DNA from: Kineococcus terrestris | GTDB taxonomy: Bacteria; Actinomycetota; Actinomycetes; Actinomycetales; Kineococcaceae | Assembly: GCF_041020765.1 (NCBI RefSeq) | Contig: NZ_JBEUEJ010000006.1 | Length of the DNA: 64,000 nucleotides | Strand: one strand, 5' to 3' | Shown here: piece by piece, positions 29,251-36,995 of the stretch | How positions within the stretch are numbered: the first letter of the stretch is position 1 | How the letters are laid out: each line of letters begins with the position of its first letter | Notes under the pieces: generated by a model | Told to the model about the DNA's origin: nothing | Databases searched by the model: none | The model's input: the letters and a program-made list of their open reading frames with translations, nothing else | Translations under genes and position numbers: made by a program

Positions 29251-30101
29251 TCCTGTCGCTGCCGGCGGCGAGCCCGCTGGCGCTGACACCGCTGCGCCGG
29301 TTCCTCGCCGCCCACGCCGTGCCCGGGCTGGAGCGGCATGACCCGGTCACCGGTGAGCACGCCCGGCTGGTGCCCGGGGCCGGCGGGCCGGTGGCGGTGA
29401 GCGTCCGGCTGGGCGGGGAGGGGCCGGCCGGCGCCGTCGAGGTGGAGGTCGCCGACGGGCCGGACCCGGCGGGGGTGGCGGCGCGGGTCGCCCGCTGGCT
29501 GGACCTGGACGCGGACACCCGCGCGCCCGAGGCCGCGCTGGCCAGGGACGAGCTGCTCGGCCCGCTGGTGCGGGCCCGTCCCGGCCTGCGGGTGCCGCGC
29601 GCCGTCGACGGCGCCGAGACCGCGCTGCTGACCGTCCTGGGCCAGCAGGTGTCGCTGGCGGCCGCCCGCACGTTCGCCGGCCGGCTCGTCGCCGCCCACG
29701 GCCGGCCCGGTCCGGGCGGGCTGCGCGCCTTCCCCGAGCCGGCCGTCCTGGCGGCCGCGGGGCCCGAGGCGCTGCGCGCGGTCACCGGTGTCACCGGCGC
29801 GCGCGCCCGCACCCTGCACGCCCTGGCCGCTGCCCTGGCCGACGGCCTGGAGCTGGACGCCGCCGACCGCGCCGGCACGCGCGCGGCCCTGCTGGCGCTG
29901 CCGGGCGTCGGGCCGTGGACGGCCGACTACGTCGCGCTGCGCGTGCTCGGCGACGACGACGTGTTCCTCGACGGCGACCTGGTGGCCCGCCGCGCGGTGG
30001 GCGACCTGCCCGCCGCGCAGGTGCGCCGGCGGGCCGCGGCGTGGTCGCCGTGGCGCAGCTACGCCCTGCTGCACCTGTGGACGGGCGCGGTCTTCGCCTG
30101 A
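29247..30101 (+). CDS. DNA-3-methyladenine glycosylase II (AlkA-like)
   Basis: About 284 aa. The HhH-GPD domain is clear: LLTVLGQQVSLAAARTFAGRLV, then hairpin LPGVGPWTADYVALRVLGDDDVFLDGDLVARRA with the catalytic aspartate region, ending AAWSPWRSYALLHLWTGAVF. It excises alkylated bases from DNA. The N-terminal AlkA-type domain begins near LTPLRRFLAAHAVPGLE. The start is uncertain: the frame has no ATG/GTG/TTG close to the conserved N-terminus. CTG 29247 overlaps the stop of the GNAT gene (29248-29250) and would allow coupled translation; GTG 29319 would cut into the conserved domain. The gene shares its transcript with the GNAT gene. Confidence 0.85.
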   Translation: MILSLPAASPLALTPLRRFLAAHAVPGLERHDPVTGEHARLVPGAGGPVAVSVRLGGEGPAGAVEVEVADGPDPAGVAARVARWLDLDADTRAPEAALARDELLGPLVRARPGLRVPRAVDGAETALLTVLGQQVSLAAARTFAGRLVAAHGRPGPGGLRAFPEPAVLAAAGPEALRAVTGVTGARARTLHALAAALADGLELDAADRAGTRAALLALPGVGPWTADYVALRVLGDDDVFLDGDLVARRAVGDLPAAQVRRRAAAWSPWRSYALLHLWTGAVFA

Positions 30102-30164
30102 TGCTCGCCGCGGCCACCGGCGGTGGTCGCGGACCGTCGCCACCGGTGTCGGTAGCGTGATCGC

Positions 30165-30899
30165 GTGGACGGGACCGTGGTCGTGACGGGTGGCAGCCGG
30201 GGCATCGGCGCGGCGGTCGTGCGGGCGCTGGCCGCCCGCGGCACGCCGGTCTGCTTCAGCTACGCCACCCACCGCGAGGCCGCCGAGTCCGTCGTCGCGC
30301 AGGCCGAGGAGCTGGGCACGACCGCCGTCGCGGTGCGCGCCGACGTTGCCGAGGAGGCCGACGTGCGCCGGCTGTTCGCCGCCGCCGACCGCCTCGGCCC
30401 GCTCGCGGGCCTGGTGAACAACGCCGGGCAGGTCGCCGCGCAGTCGCCCGTCGTGGACCTGGAGCCGGCGCGGATCCGCCGCCTGCTCGACGTCAACGTC
30501 CTCGGCGCGTTCCTGTGCGCGCAGGAGGCCGTGCGCCGCCTCGTGCCGGCCGGCGGCGGGACGGTCGTCAACGTGTCCTCGCGCGCGGCCGTGCTGGGCG
30601 GGGCGGGCGAGTACGTCGACTACGCCGCGTCCAAGGCCGCGGTCGACGCCCTGACGGTGGGGCTGGCGAAGGAGGTCGGGCCGGCCGGGGTGCGGGTGGT
30701 CGGGGTGCGCCCGGGGCTGATCCGCACCGACATCCACGCCGTCGCGGGGGAGCCGGGCCGGGTGGAGCGGCTGGCCCCCACGGTCCCGCTGGGCCGCGGC
30801 GGCGAGGCCGACGAGGTCGCCGAGGCCGTCGTCTGGCTGCTGTCGGAGGCCGCCTCCTACGTCACCGGCACGACCCTCGACGTCTCCGGCGGCCGCTGA
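30165..30899 (+). CDS. SDR family oxidoreductase
   Basis: A 244-aa short-chain dehydrogenase of the FabG-like classical group. The cofactor motif TGGSRGIG is at residues about 8-15, NNAG near 85, catalytic Ser in VNVSSRAA, and Tyr/Lys in YVDYAASKAAVDAL. The C-terminus ends with YVTGTTLDVSGGR. The substrate is unknown. GTG 30165 lies 6 nt after a TAGCGT -10 element (30153-30158) without a ribosome site, so a leaderless transcript is likely. It converges with the MprF-like gene across composite repeat locus 2. Confidence 0.9.
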   Translation: MDGTVVVTGGSRGIGAAVVRALAARGTPVCFSYATHREAAESVVAQAEELGTTAVAVRADVAEEADVRRLFAAADRLGPLAGLVNNAGQVAAQSPVVDLEPARIRRLLDVNVLGAFLCAQEAVRRLVPAGGGTVVNVSSRAAVLGGAGEYVDYAASKAAVDALTVGLAKEVGPAGVRVVGVRPGLIRTDIHAVAGEPGRVERLAPTVPLGRGGEADEVAEAVVWLLSEAASYVTGTTLDVSGGR

Positions 30900-30938
30900 A
30901 CCCCGCGACCTCCGGCCGCCCTCACCCCCCGACCCCCT

Positions 30939-31010
30939 GTGATCTTGCAGGGTCTCCCAGCGAGATCACGGTGATCATGGATGGGTGAACGGCCCACCGT
31001 CCATGATCAC
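30939..31010. repeat. Composite palindromic repeat, locus 2 (B-A)
   Basis: Unit B (30939-30969, 31 bp) begins GTGATCTTGC and ends GCGAGATCAC, which are near-perfect inverses. One base (G) separates it from unit A (30971-31010, 40 bp), which begins GTGATCATGGATGGGTGA and ends CCGTCCATGATCAC. The element lies between the 3' ends of two convergent genes, where it could form cruciform or mRNA hairpins on both transcripts. Confidence 0.88.
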
Positions 31011-31062
31011 GATGGGGGAGGGTGACCGGGCGGGGACGGCCGGGGGTGCGGGGGTGGCGGGA

Positions 31063-33612
31063 TCAGCCGCGGACGAGGCCCCGCACACCGCCGCCGACGA
31101 GCGTGGCGACGTTCAGCATGGAGTTCGGCAGCGCCGGCCCGCCGGGGGCGGCGACGTAGCAGGTCCGCCACTCGGGCAGGAAGCCCTGCTTGAACGCCCG
31201 CAGGCCCTTGAAGTTGTAGAACTGCTCGCCGTGCGTCCACAGCAGGTGGCCGATCCGGTCCCAGAACGGGGCGGTGGCGTCGGTGCGCAGCCCCGACAGC
31301 GGGGCCATGCCGAGGTTGAACGCGGTGAAACCCCGCTCCTTCGCCCACAGCACCGCCTCCACGAACAGGAACGTCATGACGGTGCCGGGGCCGTCGGGCA
31401 GCCGCCGCATGAGGTCGACCTGCACCTCGCGCGCGTCCGCGCTGGTCCACAGCGTGGCGAACGCGACGACGCGCTCCTGCTGGCGCACCACGACCAGCGG
31501 GAACCGCCGGACGTAGTCCTCGTCGAAGGCGCCGAGGGAGAACCGCTTCTCCTTGCCGCTGCGCCGCTCCAGCCAGGCGTCCGAGACCTCCCGCAGCGCG
31601 GGCAGCAACGGTTCCACGTCCCCGGGCGCGACGAACTCCACCGACATCCCCAGCCGCACCGACTTGTTGCGGCAGTTGCGCAGGTTCACCCGGGCCTTGC
31701 CGGTGAGCGTGAAGGCCCCCAGGTCGACGACGGCCTCCTCCCCGAGCTTGGCCAGGCTCAGCCCGCACCGGCGGTACAGCTCGGCGTGCTCGGCGCGCAC
31801 GTTGTAGAACACCGGCCGCCCGCCGTGCCGGTCCACCTCCTCCACGAACCCGAGGACGAGCTCGGGCACCTCGTCGGGGTCGCCGACGGGGTCGCCCATG
31901 ACGACCCAGCTGCGTCCCTCGACCTGGTACATGAGGAAGGCGTCGCCGCCCGGGCTGACGTGGAACCGCTTGTCGCCGGTGAACGCCAGCTGCGCCAGGC
32001 ACGGGCCCGAGCGGGCGACGATGTCGCTGACGAGGGCCATCTGGTCCTCGTCCACGGTGTGCGGGGCCAGCGCCCGGGACCGGTGCACCCACCGCACCAG
32101 GAGGACGACCCCGACCGCGCCGGCCACCACGAGCAGCCGGTCGAGCGCCGAGGTCCCGTCGGCGAACGGCGCCGCCAGCAGCGGGACGTCCGCCGGGCTG
32201 CCGGAGCGGCTGGACTCCTGCCACCAGACCGCCGCGCCCAGCAGGACGGTCGCGGTGCCGGCCAGGACGAGGCTGCGCGGCCGCACGCACAGCGTGCCGC
32301 GGTGGAACGCCGGGCGGGCCGGTACGAGCAGCAGCGACAGCCCGCCCGTCACGACGGCCAGCACCAGGTCGCCGTGGGCGGCGGCGACGAGGGTGACCCC
32401 GGCCAGCAGGGCGACCGCGGCCGCCCAGGCGGCCTTCAGCCGGCGGTGCAGGCCGCGGGCCGTCAGCAGGGTGGCCAGCCCGGCCAGGCTGATGGTGACG
32501 GCCGACAGGTCCAGGGACCACGGCCCGGGCAGGTCGCCGACGAGGAGCGTGAAGACGCCCGCCCCGGCCGCGGCCAGCGCCAGGACGGAGGGGGTCAGCA
32601 CCGAGGGGGTGAGCACCGGGGGTCTCGTCGCCGCGGGGGCGGGCGTCGTGCGCTCGCGCCCGGCCGCGGCGGCCTGCCGGGCCTCGTGGACGACGAGCAG
32701 CACGGCGGCCAGCGCCAGGGGCAGGACGAAGTAGGCCAGCCGGTAGGCGACCAGCGCGACCGCGAGGGCCGCGGGCGGGGTCGTCGGCCCGAGCAGCACG
32801 ACGAGCGTCGCCTCGAAGACGCCCAGGCCGCCGGGGACGTTGCTCACCAGGCCCGCGACGGTGGCGATCGCGAACGCCACGGCGAACGGCAGGAACGCCG
32901 GCCGGTCCCCGGCGGGCAGCAGCACGTGCAGGACGGCCGCCATCGTCAGCCACTCCACCGTGGACAGCGCGACCTGCGCGAGCGCCAGCGCGGGCGCGGG
33001 CCTGTCGATCCGCCACCCGCGCAGGCCGATCGGCCGGCGACCGGCGAACGCCCACAGCAGGTACCCGGCGACCGCGGTCAGCAGCGCGCCCCCGAGGGCG
33101 GCGACCGCGGGCGCGGGCAGCCGCAGGGCCGCGCCGACCCCCGCGGGGTCGTGGACCGTCCCGCCGCCGGCCAGCACCGCCACGCCCAGGACCAGGGTGA
33201 CGAGGTTGAAGCCGATGATCCGGGTGATGGCGAACCCGGGGACCCGCCAGGTGGAGTAGACCCGCGCGCGCAGCGCGGCCCCCACCACGGCCGAGGCGCC
33301 GAGGTTGTTGCCGAAGGCGGTGGCGATGAACGAGGCCAGGCCGTAGCGGCGGTACGGCAGGCGGTGCTCGACGTAGCGCAGCGCCAGCGCGTCGTACCCG
33401 GTCATCGCCAGGTAGGACAGCGCGGTCGCGCCCAGCGCGGCGGCGACCGTCCCCGGTCCCAGCGCGAGCAGGTCCGCGCCGAGCCGCTCCCAGGACAGGT
33501 CCCGGAAGGTGCGGTGCAGCAGGACGGCGGCGGCGGCGAGGAGACCCACCACCAGCGCCGGTGCGAGGGCTCGGCGCAGCGGGCCGGGCGACGGCCTGGA
33601 CGGGGAGCTCAC
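31063..33612 (-). CDS. MprF-like bifunctional lysylphosphatidylglycerol flippase/synthetase
   Basis: An 849-aa membrane protein. The N-terminal flippase region (about residues 1-310) has multiple helices with FIATAFGNNLGASAVVGAALRARVYS and VSNVPGGLGVFEATLVVLLG. A further hydrophobic part continues to about residue 510. The cytoplasmic DUF2156/LPG-synthase domain follows, with DAFLMYQVEGRSWVVMGDPVGD, FYNVRAEHAELYRRCGLSLAKLGEEAVVDL and FYNFKGLRAFKQGFLPEW. MprF proteins transfer an amino acid from tRNA to phosphatidylglycerol and flip the product, lowering surface charge. There is no fused lysyl-tRNA synthetase as in mycobacterial LysX. The start is GTG 33612 with only a weak ribosome site. Confidence 0.9.
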   Translation of the reverse strand: MSSPSRPSPGPLRRALAPALVVGLLAAAAVLLHRTFRDLSWERLGADLLALGPGTVAAALGATALSYLAMTGYDALALRYVEHRLPYRRYGLASFIATAFGNNLGASAVVGAALRARVYSTWRVPGFAITRIIGFNLVTLVLGVAVLAGGGTVHDPAGVGAALRLPAPAVAALGGALLTAVAGYLLWAFAGRRPIGLRGWRIDRPAPALALAQVALSTVEWLTMAAVLHVLLPAGDRPAFLPFAVAFAIATVAGLVSNVPGGLGVFEATLVVLLGPTTPPAALAVALVAYRLAYFVLPLALAAVLLVVHEARQAAAAGRERTTPAPAATRPPVLTPSVLTPSVLALAAAGAGVFTLLVGDLPGPWSLDLSAVTISLAGLATLLTARGLHRRLKAAWAAAVALLAGVTLVAAAHGDLVLAVVTGGLSLLLVPARPAFHRGTLCVRPRSLVLAGTATVLLGAAVWWQESSRSGSPADVPLLAAPFADGTSALDRLLVVAGAVGVVLLVRWVHRSRALAPHTVDEDQMALVSDIVARSGPCLAQLAFTGDKRFHVSPGGDAFLMYQVEGRSWVVMGDPVGDPDEVPELVLGFVEEVDRHGGRPVFYNVRAEHAELYRRCGLSLAKLGEEAVVDLGAFTLTGKARVNLRNCRNKSVRLGMSVEFVAPGDVEPLLPALREVSDAWLERRSGKEKRFSLGAFDEDYVRRFPLVVVRQQERVVAFATLWTSADAREVQVDLMRRLPDGPGTVMTFLFVEAVLWAKERGFTAFNLGMAPLSGLRTDATAPFWDRIGHLLWTHGEQFYNFKGLRAFKQGFLPEWRTCYVAAPGGPALPNSMLNVATLVGGGVRGLVRG

Positions 33613-33682
33613 GCATCAGCAGTCGGCGGATCGGCGGTCGTCCTTGACGGGGCCGCCCGCGGTGGGACCTCCCACCCCCACC

Positions 33683-33754
33683 GTGATCTTGCAGCGAGAC
33701 CCAGCAAGATCACGGTGATCATGGATGGGTGAACGGTCGACCATCCATGATCAC
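33683..33754. repeat. Composite palindromic repeat, locus 3 (B-A)
   Basis: Unit B (33683-33713) begins GTGATCTTGC and ends GCAAGATCAC, a perfect 10-bp inverted pair. A single G precedes unit A (33715-33754), which begins GTGATCATGGATGG and ends CCATCCATGATCAC, a perfect 14-bp pair with a GTCGAC-like centre. This is the most symmetrical copy and the same size as locus 2. It lies between the LysR stop and the MprF-like start, the 3' side of LysR. Confidence 0.9.
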
Positions 33755-33760
33755 GGCGAG

Positions 33761-33788
33761 GGTCGGGCGGGGCGGGTCGGGCGGGGCG
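33761..33788. repeat. Two tandem copies of a 14-bp G-rich unit
   Basis: GGTCGGGCGGGGCG occurs twice without a gap, just after repeat locus 3 and before the LysR 3' end. The G-runs could form unusual DNA structure; chance slippage in GC-rich intergenic DNA is the simplest explanation. Confidence 0.6.
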
Positions 33789-33843
33789 GGTTCCGGACGA
33801 GGTGCCGGGGAGCACCGCGGCGGCGCGGCGGCGCGGGGGTCGG

Positions 33844-34761
33844 TCAGCGGGCCAGCAGGTCGGGGCTGGCCAGGACGAGGTCGCGGAAGGCGGCGGCCAC
33901 CCGGGGCAGGGGCGCGTCGCGGTGCACCAGGCCCAGGGTGCGCGAGCGCGTCGGGCCGCTCAGCGGGCGCTCGACGACCCCCGCGGCGTCCGCGCCGCCG
34001 GGCGCCGGCGGCAGCACCGCCACGCCCAGGCCCGCGGCGACCAGCCCGCGCACGGTGCCCGCGTCCTCGCCCTCGAAGGCGACGGCGGGCGCGATGCCGG
34101 CCTCGGCGAACATCGCCTCGGCCGTCTCGCGCAGCCCGTAGCCGGGCTCGAACAGGACGAACGGCTCGCCGCCCGCGTCGCGCAGCGCCACCGCCGGCGA
34201 GCGCGCCAGCCGGTGCCCGGGCGGCAGGGCGAGCACGAGCGGCTGCTCGACGAGGGCGTGCGCGCGCAGCCCGGCGCGCCCGGGCAGCGGCGAGGTCAGG
34301 ACGAGGTCCAGCTCCCCGGCGGTCAGGGCGTCCAGCAGCGCGCCGGCCGCGCCCTGCACGAGGGAGAAGCGGGCGCCCGGGTGCGCGGTGCGGAAGGCGC
34401 GCACGAGCGCGGGCACGGCCGCGGGGCCGAGGGTGTGCAGGAACCCCAGCGCGATGCGGCCGGTGCCGGGGGCGTCCTCCTCGCGCACCCGCCGCACGCC
34501 CTCGTCCAGCTCCGCGAGCGCCCGCCGCGCCGCCGCGGCCAGCTGCCGCCCCGCGCGGGTCAGCCGGACGCCGCGGCCCTCGGCGACGACGAGCGGCACC
34601 CCGACGGCCTCCTGCACGCGGGCCAGCGCCCGGCTGGTGGTCGGCTGGCCGAGGCCCAGCTCGGCCGCGGCGCGGGTGACGTGCTCGTGGTCGGCGACGG
34701 CCACCAGGACCCGCAGGGGCCCGGCGAGCGCGCGCAGGACGTCGGCGGTGGAGTCGTCCAC
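33844..34761 (-). CDS. LysR family transcriptional regulator
   Basis: A 305-aa LysR-type regulator. The N-terminal winged helix is LRVLVAVADHEHVTRAAAELGLGQPTTSRALARVQEAVGVPLVV (residues about 16-60). The two-lobed effector domain contains GRIALGFLHTLGPAAVPALVRAFRTAHPG and FEPGYGLRETAEAMF. It is divergent from an MFS exporter, the usual arrangement for LysR control, and the 74-base gap holds an ATGC-N7-GCAT inverted repeat as a candidate T-N11-A type site. The start at GTG 34761 fits the family. The inducer is unknown. Confidence 0.92.
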   Translation of the reverse strand: MDDSTADVLRALAGPLRVLVAVADHEHVTRAAAELGLGQPTTSRALARVQEAVGVPLVVAEGRGVRLTRAGRQLAAAARRALAELDEGVRRVREEDAPGTGRIALGFLHTLGPAAVPALVRAFRTAHPGARFSLVQGAAGALLDALTAGELDLVLTSPLPGRAGLRAHALVEQPLVLALPPGHRLARSPAVALRDAGGEPFVLFEPGYGLRETAEAMFAEAGIAPAVAFEGEDAGTVRGLVAAGLGVAVLPPAPGGADAAGVVERPLSGPTRSRTLGLVHRDAPLPRVAAAFRDLVLASPDLLAR

Positions 34762-34793
34762 ACCGCCATCGAAGCATGAGTCCGAACCGACAG

Positions 34794-34828
34794 ATGCATT
34801 GGACGCATGGGAGGCGCGTCCCTACCGT
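34794..34828 (+). promoter_or_regulatory. LysR/MFS intergenic operator and promoter
   Basis: ATGC (34794-34797) and GCAT (34805-34808) form an inverted repeat with a 7-base centre, of the size of LysR boxes. TACCGT (34823-34828) lies 7 nt before the GTG of the MFS gene and looks like its -10 element. The gap between the divergent genes is only 74 bases. Confidence 0.5.
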
Positions 34829-34835
34829 CGCCCGG

Positions 34836-36095
34836 GTGGACACCGCAGCGCCCGGGACGGGCCACCCGCGCGGCAGCCGCGGCTACCGGCGCGCCGTCCT
34901 GGCCCTGTCCGCCGCGGGCGTGGCGACCTTCGCGCAGCTGTACTCCGCGCAGGCCGTCCTGCCGGCCCTGGCCGCCGAGCTGGGCGGCACCGCCGCGCAC
35001 GCGGCGCTGTCGGTGTCGGTGGCCACCGGGGCGCTCGCGGTGTCCGTCGTGGGCTGGAGCGCCCTGGCCGACCGCACCGGGCGGGTGCCCGCCATGGCCG
35101 CCTCGCTGCTGGTGGCGACCGCCGTCGGCCTGGCGGTGCCGCTGGCCGGCGACCTGGCGCAGCTGCTGGTGCTGCGGGCCCTGCAGGGCGCCGCCCTCGG
35201 CGGGCTGCCCGCCGTGGCGATGGCCTACCTGGCCGAGGAGCTGCGCGGGCGCGACGTGGCGCCCGCCGCGGCCGCCTACGTCGCCGGGACGTCGCTGGGC
35301 GGGCTGTCCGGGCGCCTGGTCTCCAGCGCCGTGGCCGACCTGGCCGGCTGGCGCTGGGGCGTGGCCGCCGTCGCGCTGCTGGCCGCCGCCGCCACCGCCG
35401 TCTTCGCCGCCCTCGTCCCGCGCGCCCGCGGGTTCGCGCGCCGCCGCCGCGACGACGGCGGTCCGCCGCTGGCCCACCGCGTGCGCGCGGCCCTGGCCGC
35501 CCCGGGCCTGCTCGCCCTCTACGCGCAGGCGCTGCTGCTCATGGGCGGGTTCGTCACCGTCTACAACTACCTGGCCTTCCGGCTGCTGGAACCGCCGTAC
35601 GCGCTGTCGCAGACGCTCGTGGGGTCGCTGTTCGTCGTCTACCTGGCCGGGACGTGGAGCTCGGCGGCCGCCGGCCGGTGGGCGGCGCGCGCCGGCCGGC
35701 TGCGGGTGCTCGCGGTCGCCGTGGCGCTGTTCGCGGCCGGCACCGCCCTGACGGCCGCGGCGCCGTTGCCGCTGGTGGTGGCCGGGCTCGTCGTCCTGAC
35801 GGCCGGGTTCTTCGCCGCCCACGCCGTGGCCAGCGGCTGGGTGGGCGCGCTGGCCCCGCCGGGCGCGCGGGCGCAGGCCTCGGCCCTCTACACGTTCGGC
35901 TACTACGCCGGCTCGGGCCTGCTGGGCTGGCTGGGCGGGTACGCGTTCACCGCGGGCGGCTGGCCGGCGGTCGTCGCGGCCGTCGTCGCCTGCGCGCTGC
36001 TCGCCCTCGTGCTGGCCCTGCTCGCCCTGCGGGGCACCGGCGGCGTCCCCGACGCGAGGCGCCCGCGGCGCGCACGGGCGAGCATGGGCGCGTGA
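34836..36095 (+). CDS. MFS transporter (YnfM-like exporter)
   Basis: A 419-aa twelve-helix major facilitator. The motif A region SALADRTGRVPAMAAS lies between helices 2 and 3; LRALQGAALGGLPAVAMAYLAEE is the motif B/C region of the YnfM-type drug/arabinose exporter group. The start of the protein (YRRAVLALSAAGVATFAQLYSAQAVLPALAAEL) also matches it. The substrate cannot be predicted. GTG 34836 follows the TACCGT hexamer by 7 nt and has no ribosome site, so leaderless translation is likely; an upstream in-frame ATG at 34776 overlaps the promoter. Its stop overlaps the sirtuin start (GTGA), giving translational coupling. Confidence 0.9.
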   Translation: MDTAAPGTGHPRGSRGYRRAVLALSAAGVATFAQLYSAQAVLPALAAELGGTAAHAALSVSVATGALAVSVVGWSALADRTGRVPAMAASLLVATAVGLAVPLAGDLAQLLVLRALQGAALGGLPAVAMAYLAEELRGRDVAPAAAAYVAGTSLGGLSGRLVSSAVADLAGWRWGVAAVALLAAAATAVFAALVPRARGFARRRRDDGGPPLAHRVRAALAAPGLLALYAQALLLMGGFVTVYNYLAFRLLEPPYALSQTLVGSLFVVYLAGTWSSAAAGRWAARAGRLRVLAVAVALFAAGTALTAAAPLPLVVAGLVVLTAGFFAAHAVASGWVGALAPPGARAQASALYTFGYYAGSGLLGWLGGYAFTAGGWPAVVAAVVACALLALVLALLALRGTGGVPDARRPRRARASMGA

Positions 36096-36937
36096 GCGCG
36101 CGCGAGCTGGACCGCCTGCAGGACCTCGTCGCCGCCGGGGGCGTGGCCGTCCTCGCCGGCGCGGGCCTGTCCACCGACTCCGGCATCCCCGACTACCGCG
36201 GCCCCAACGGCTCGCTGCAGCGGCACACCCCGATGACCTACCAGGAGTTCACCGGTTCCGCGGAGGCCCGCCGCCGCTACTGGGGCCGCAGCCACGTCGG
36301 CTGGGAGCACTTCCGCCGCGCCGAGCCCAACAGCGGCCACCGGGCCGTCGCCGCGCTCGGCGCCGCCGGGCTCGTCACCGGCACGATCACCCAGAACGTC
36401 GACGGGCTCGACCTGGCCGCCGGCTGCCGCGGCGTCGTGGAGCTGCACGGCAACCTCGACCGGGTCGTGTGCCTGTCGTGCGGCGAGGTGACCTCCCGCG
36501 CCGAGCTCGCCGTGCGGCTGACGGCCGCCAACCCCGGGTTCGGCGTCCGCGTCCAGGAGCTGCGCGCCCTGAACCCCGACGGCGACGCCGACCTCAGCGC
36601 CGAGCAGCTGGAGGGCTTCCGCACCGTCCCCTGCCGCCGCTGCGGCGCCGACGCCCTCAAGGCCGACGTCGTCTTCTTCGGCGAGACCGTCCCGAAGGAC
36701 CGCGTCGAGGCGTCGTTCGCGCTCGTCGACGCCGCCGACGCCCTCCTCGTCGTCGGCTCCTCCCTGACCGTCATGTCCGGGTACCGGTTCGTCCTGCACG
36801 CCGCCAGGCGCGGCACCCCCGTCGCCGTCGTCAACGCCGGGCCCACCCGCGGCGACGCCAAGGCCGACGTCCGCGTCGACGCCCCCCTCGGCGAGGTCCT
36901 GCCGCGCCTGGCCGCGGCGCTAGCACCCGCCGGCTGA
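36092..36937 (+). CDS. NAD-dependent protein deacylase, Sir2 family
   Basis: A 281-aa sirtuin of the class II (SIRT4-like) sequence type. NAD-binding motifs are VLAGAGLSTDSGIPDYRGPNGSLQ (residues about 20-43), TQNVDGLDLAAG and the catalytic HGN in VELHGNLDRVVC. The zinc site uses two cysteine pairs (VCLSCGE and PCRRCGA). VVFFGETVP, VVGSSLTVMSGYR and VVNAGPT complete the fold. It removes acyl groups from protein lysines using NAD+. GTG 36092 overlaps the MFS stop by four bases, so both are made from one transcript; a functional link is not obvious. Confidence 0.93.
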   Translation: MSARELDRLQDLVAAGGVAVLAGAGLSTDSGIPDYRGPNGSLQRHTPMTYQEFTGSAEARRRYWGRSHVGWEHFRRAEPNSGHRAVAALGAAGLVTGTITQNVDGLDLAAGCRGVVELHGNLDRVVCLSCGEVTSRAELAVRLTAANPGFGVRVQELRALNPDGDADLSAEQLEGFRTVPCRRCGADALKADVVFFGETVPKDRVEASFALVDAADALLVVGSSLTVMSGYRFVLHAARRGTPVAVVNAGPTRGDAKADVRVDAPLGEVLPRLAAALAPAG

Positions 36938-36995
36938 TCCGGGCGCCCGGGCCAGCGGTGGCAGGATGCGCCGCACGAGCAGCGAGGAGGCGCGC

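Noticed and set aside
31063..33612. MprF-like gene as mycobacterial-type LysX with fused lysyl-tRNA synthetase
   Set aside because: No class II aaRS motifs; the protein ends after the DUF2156 domain.
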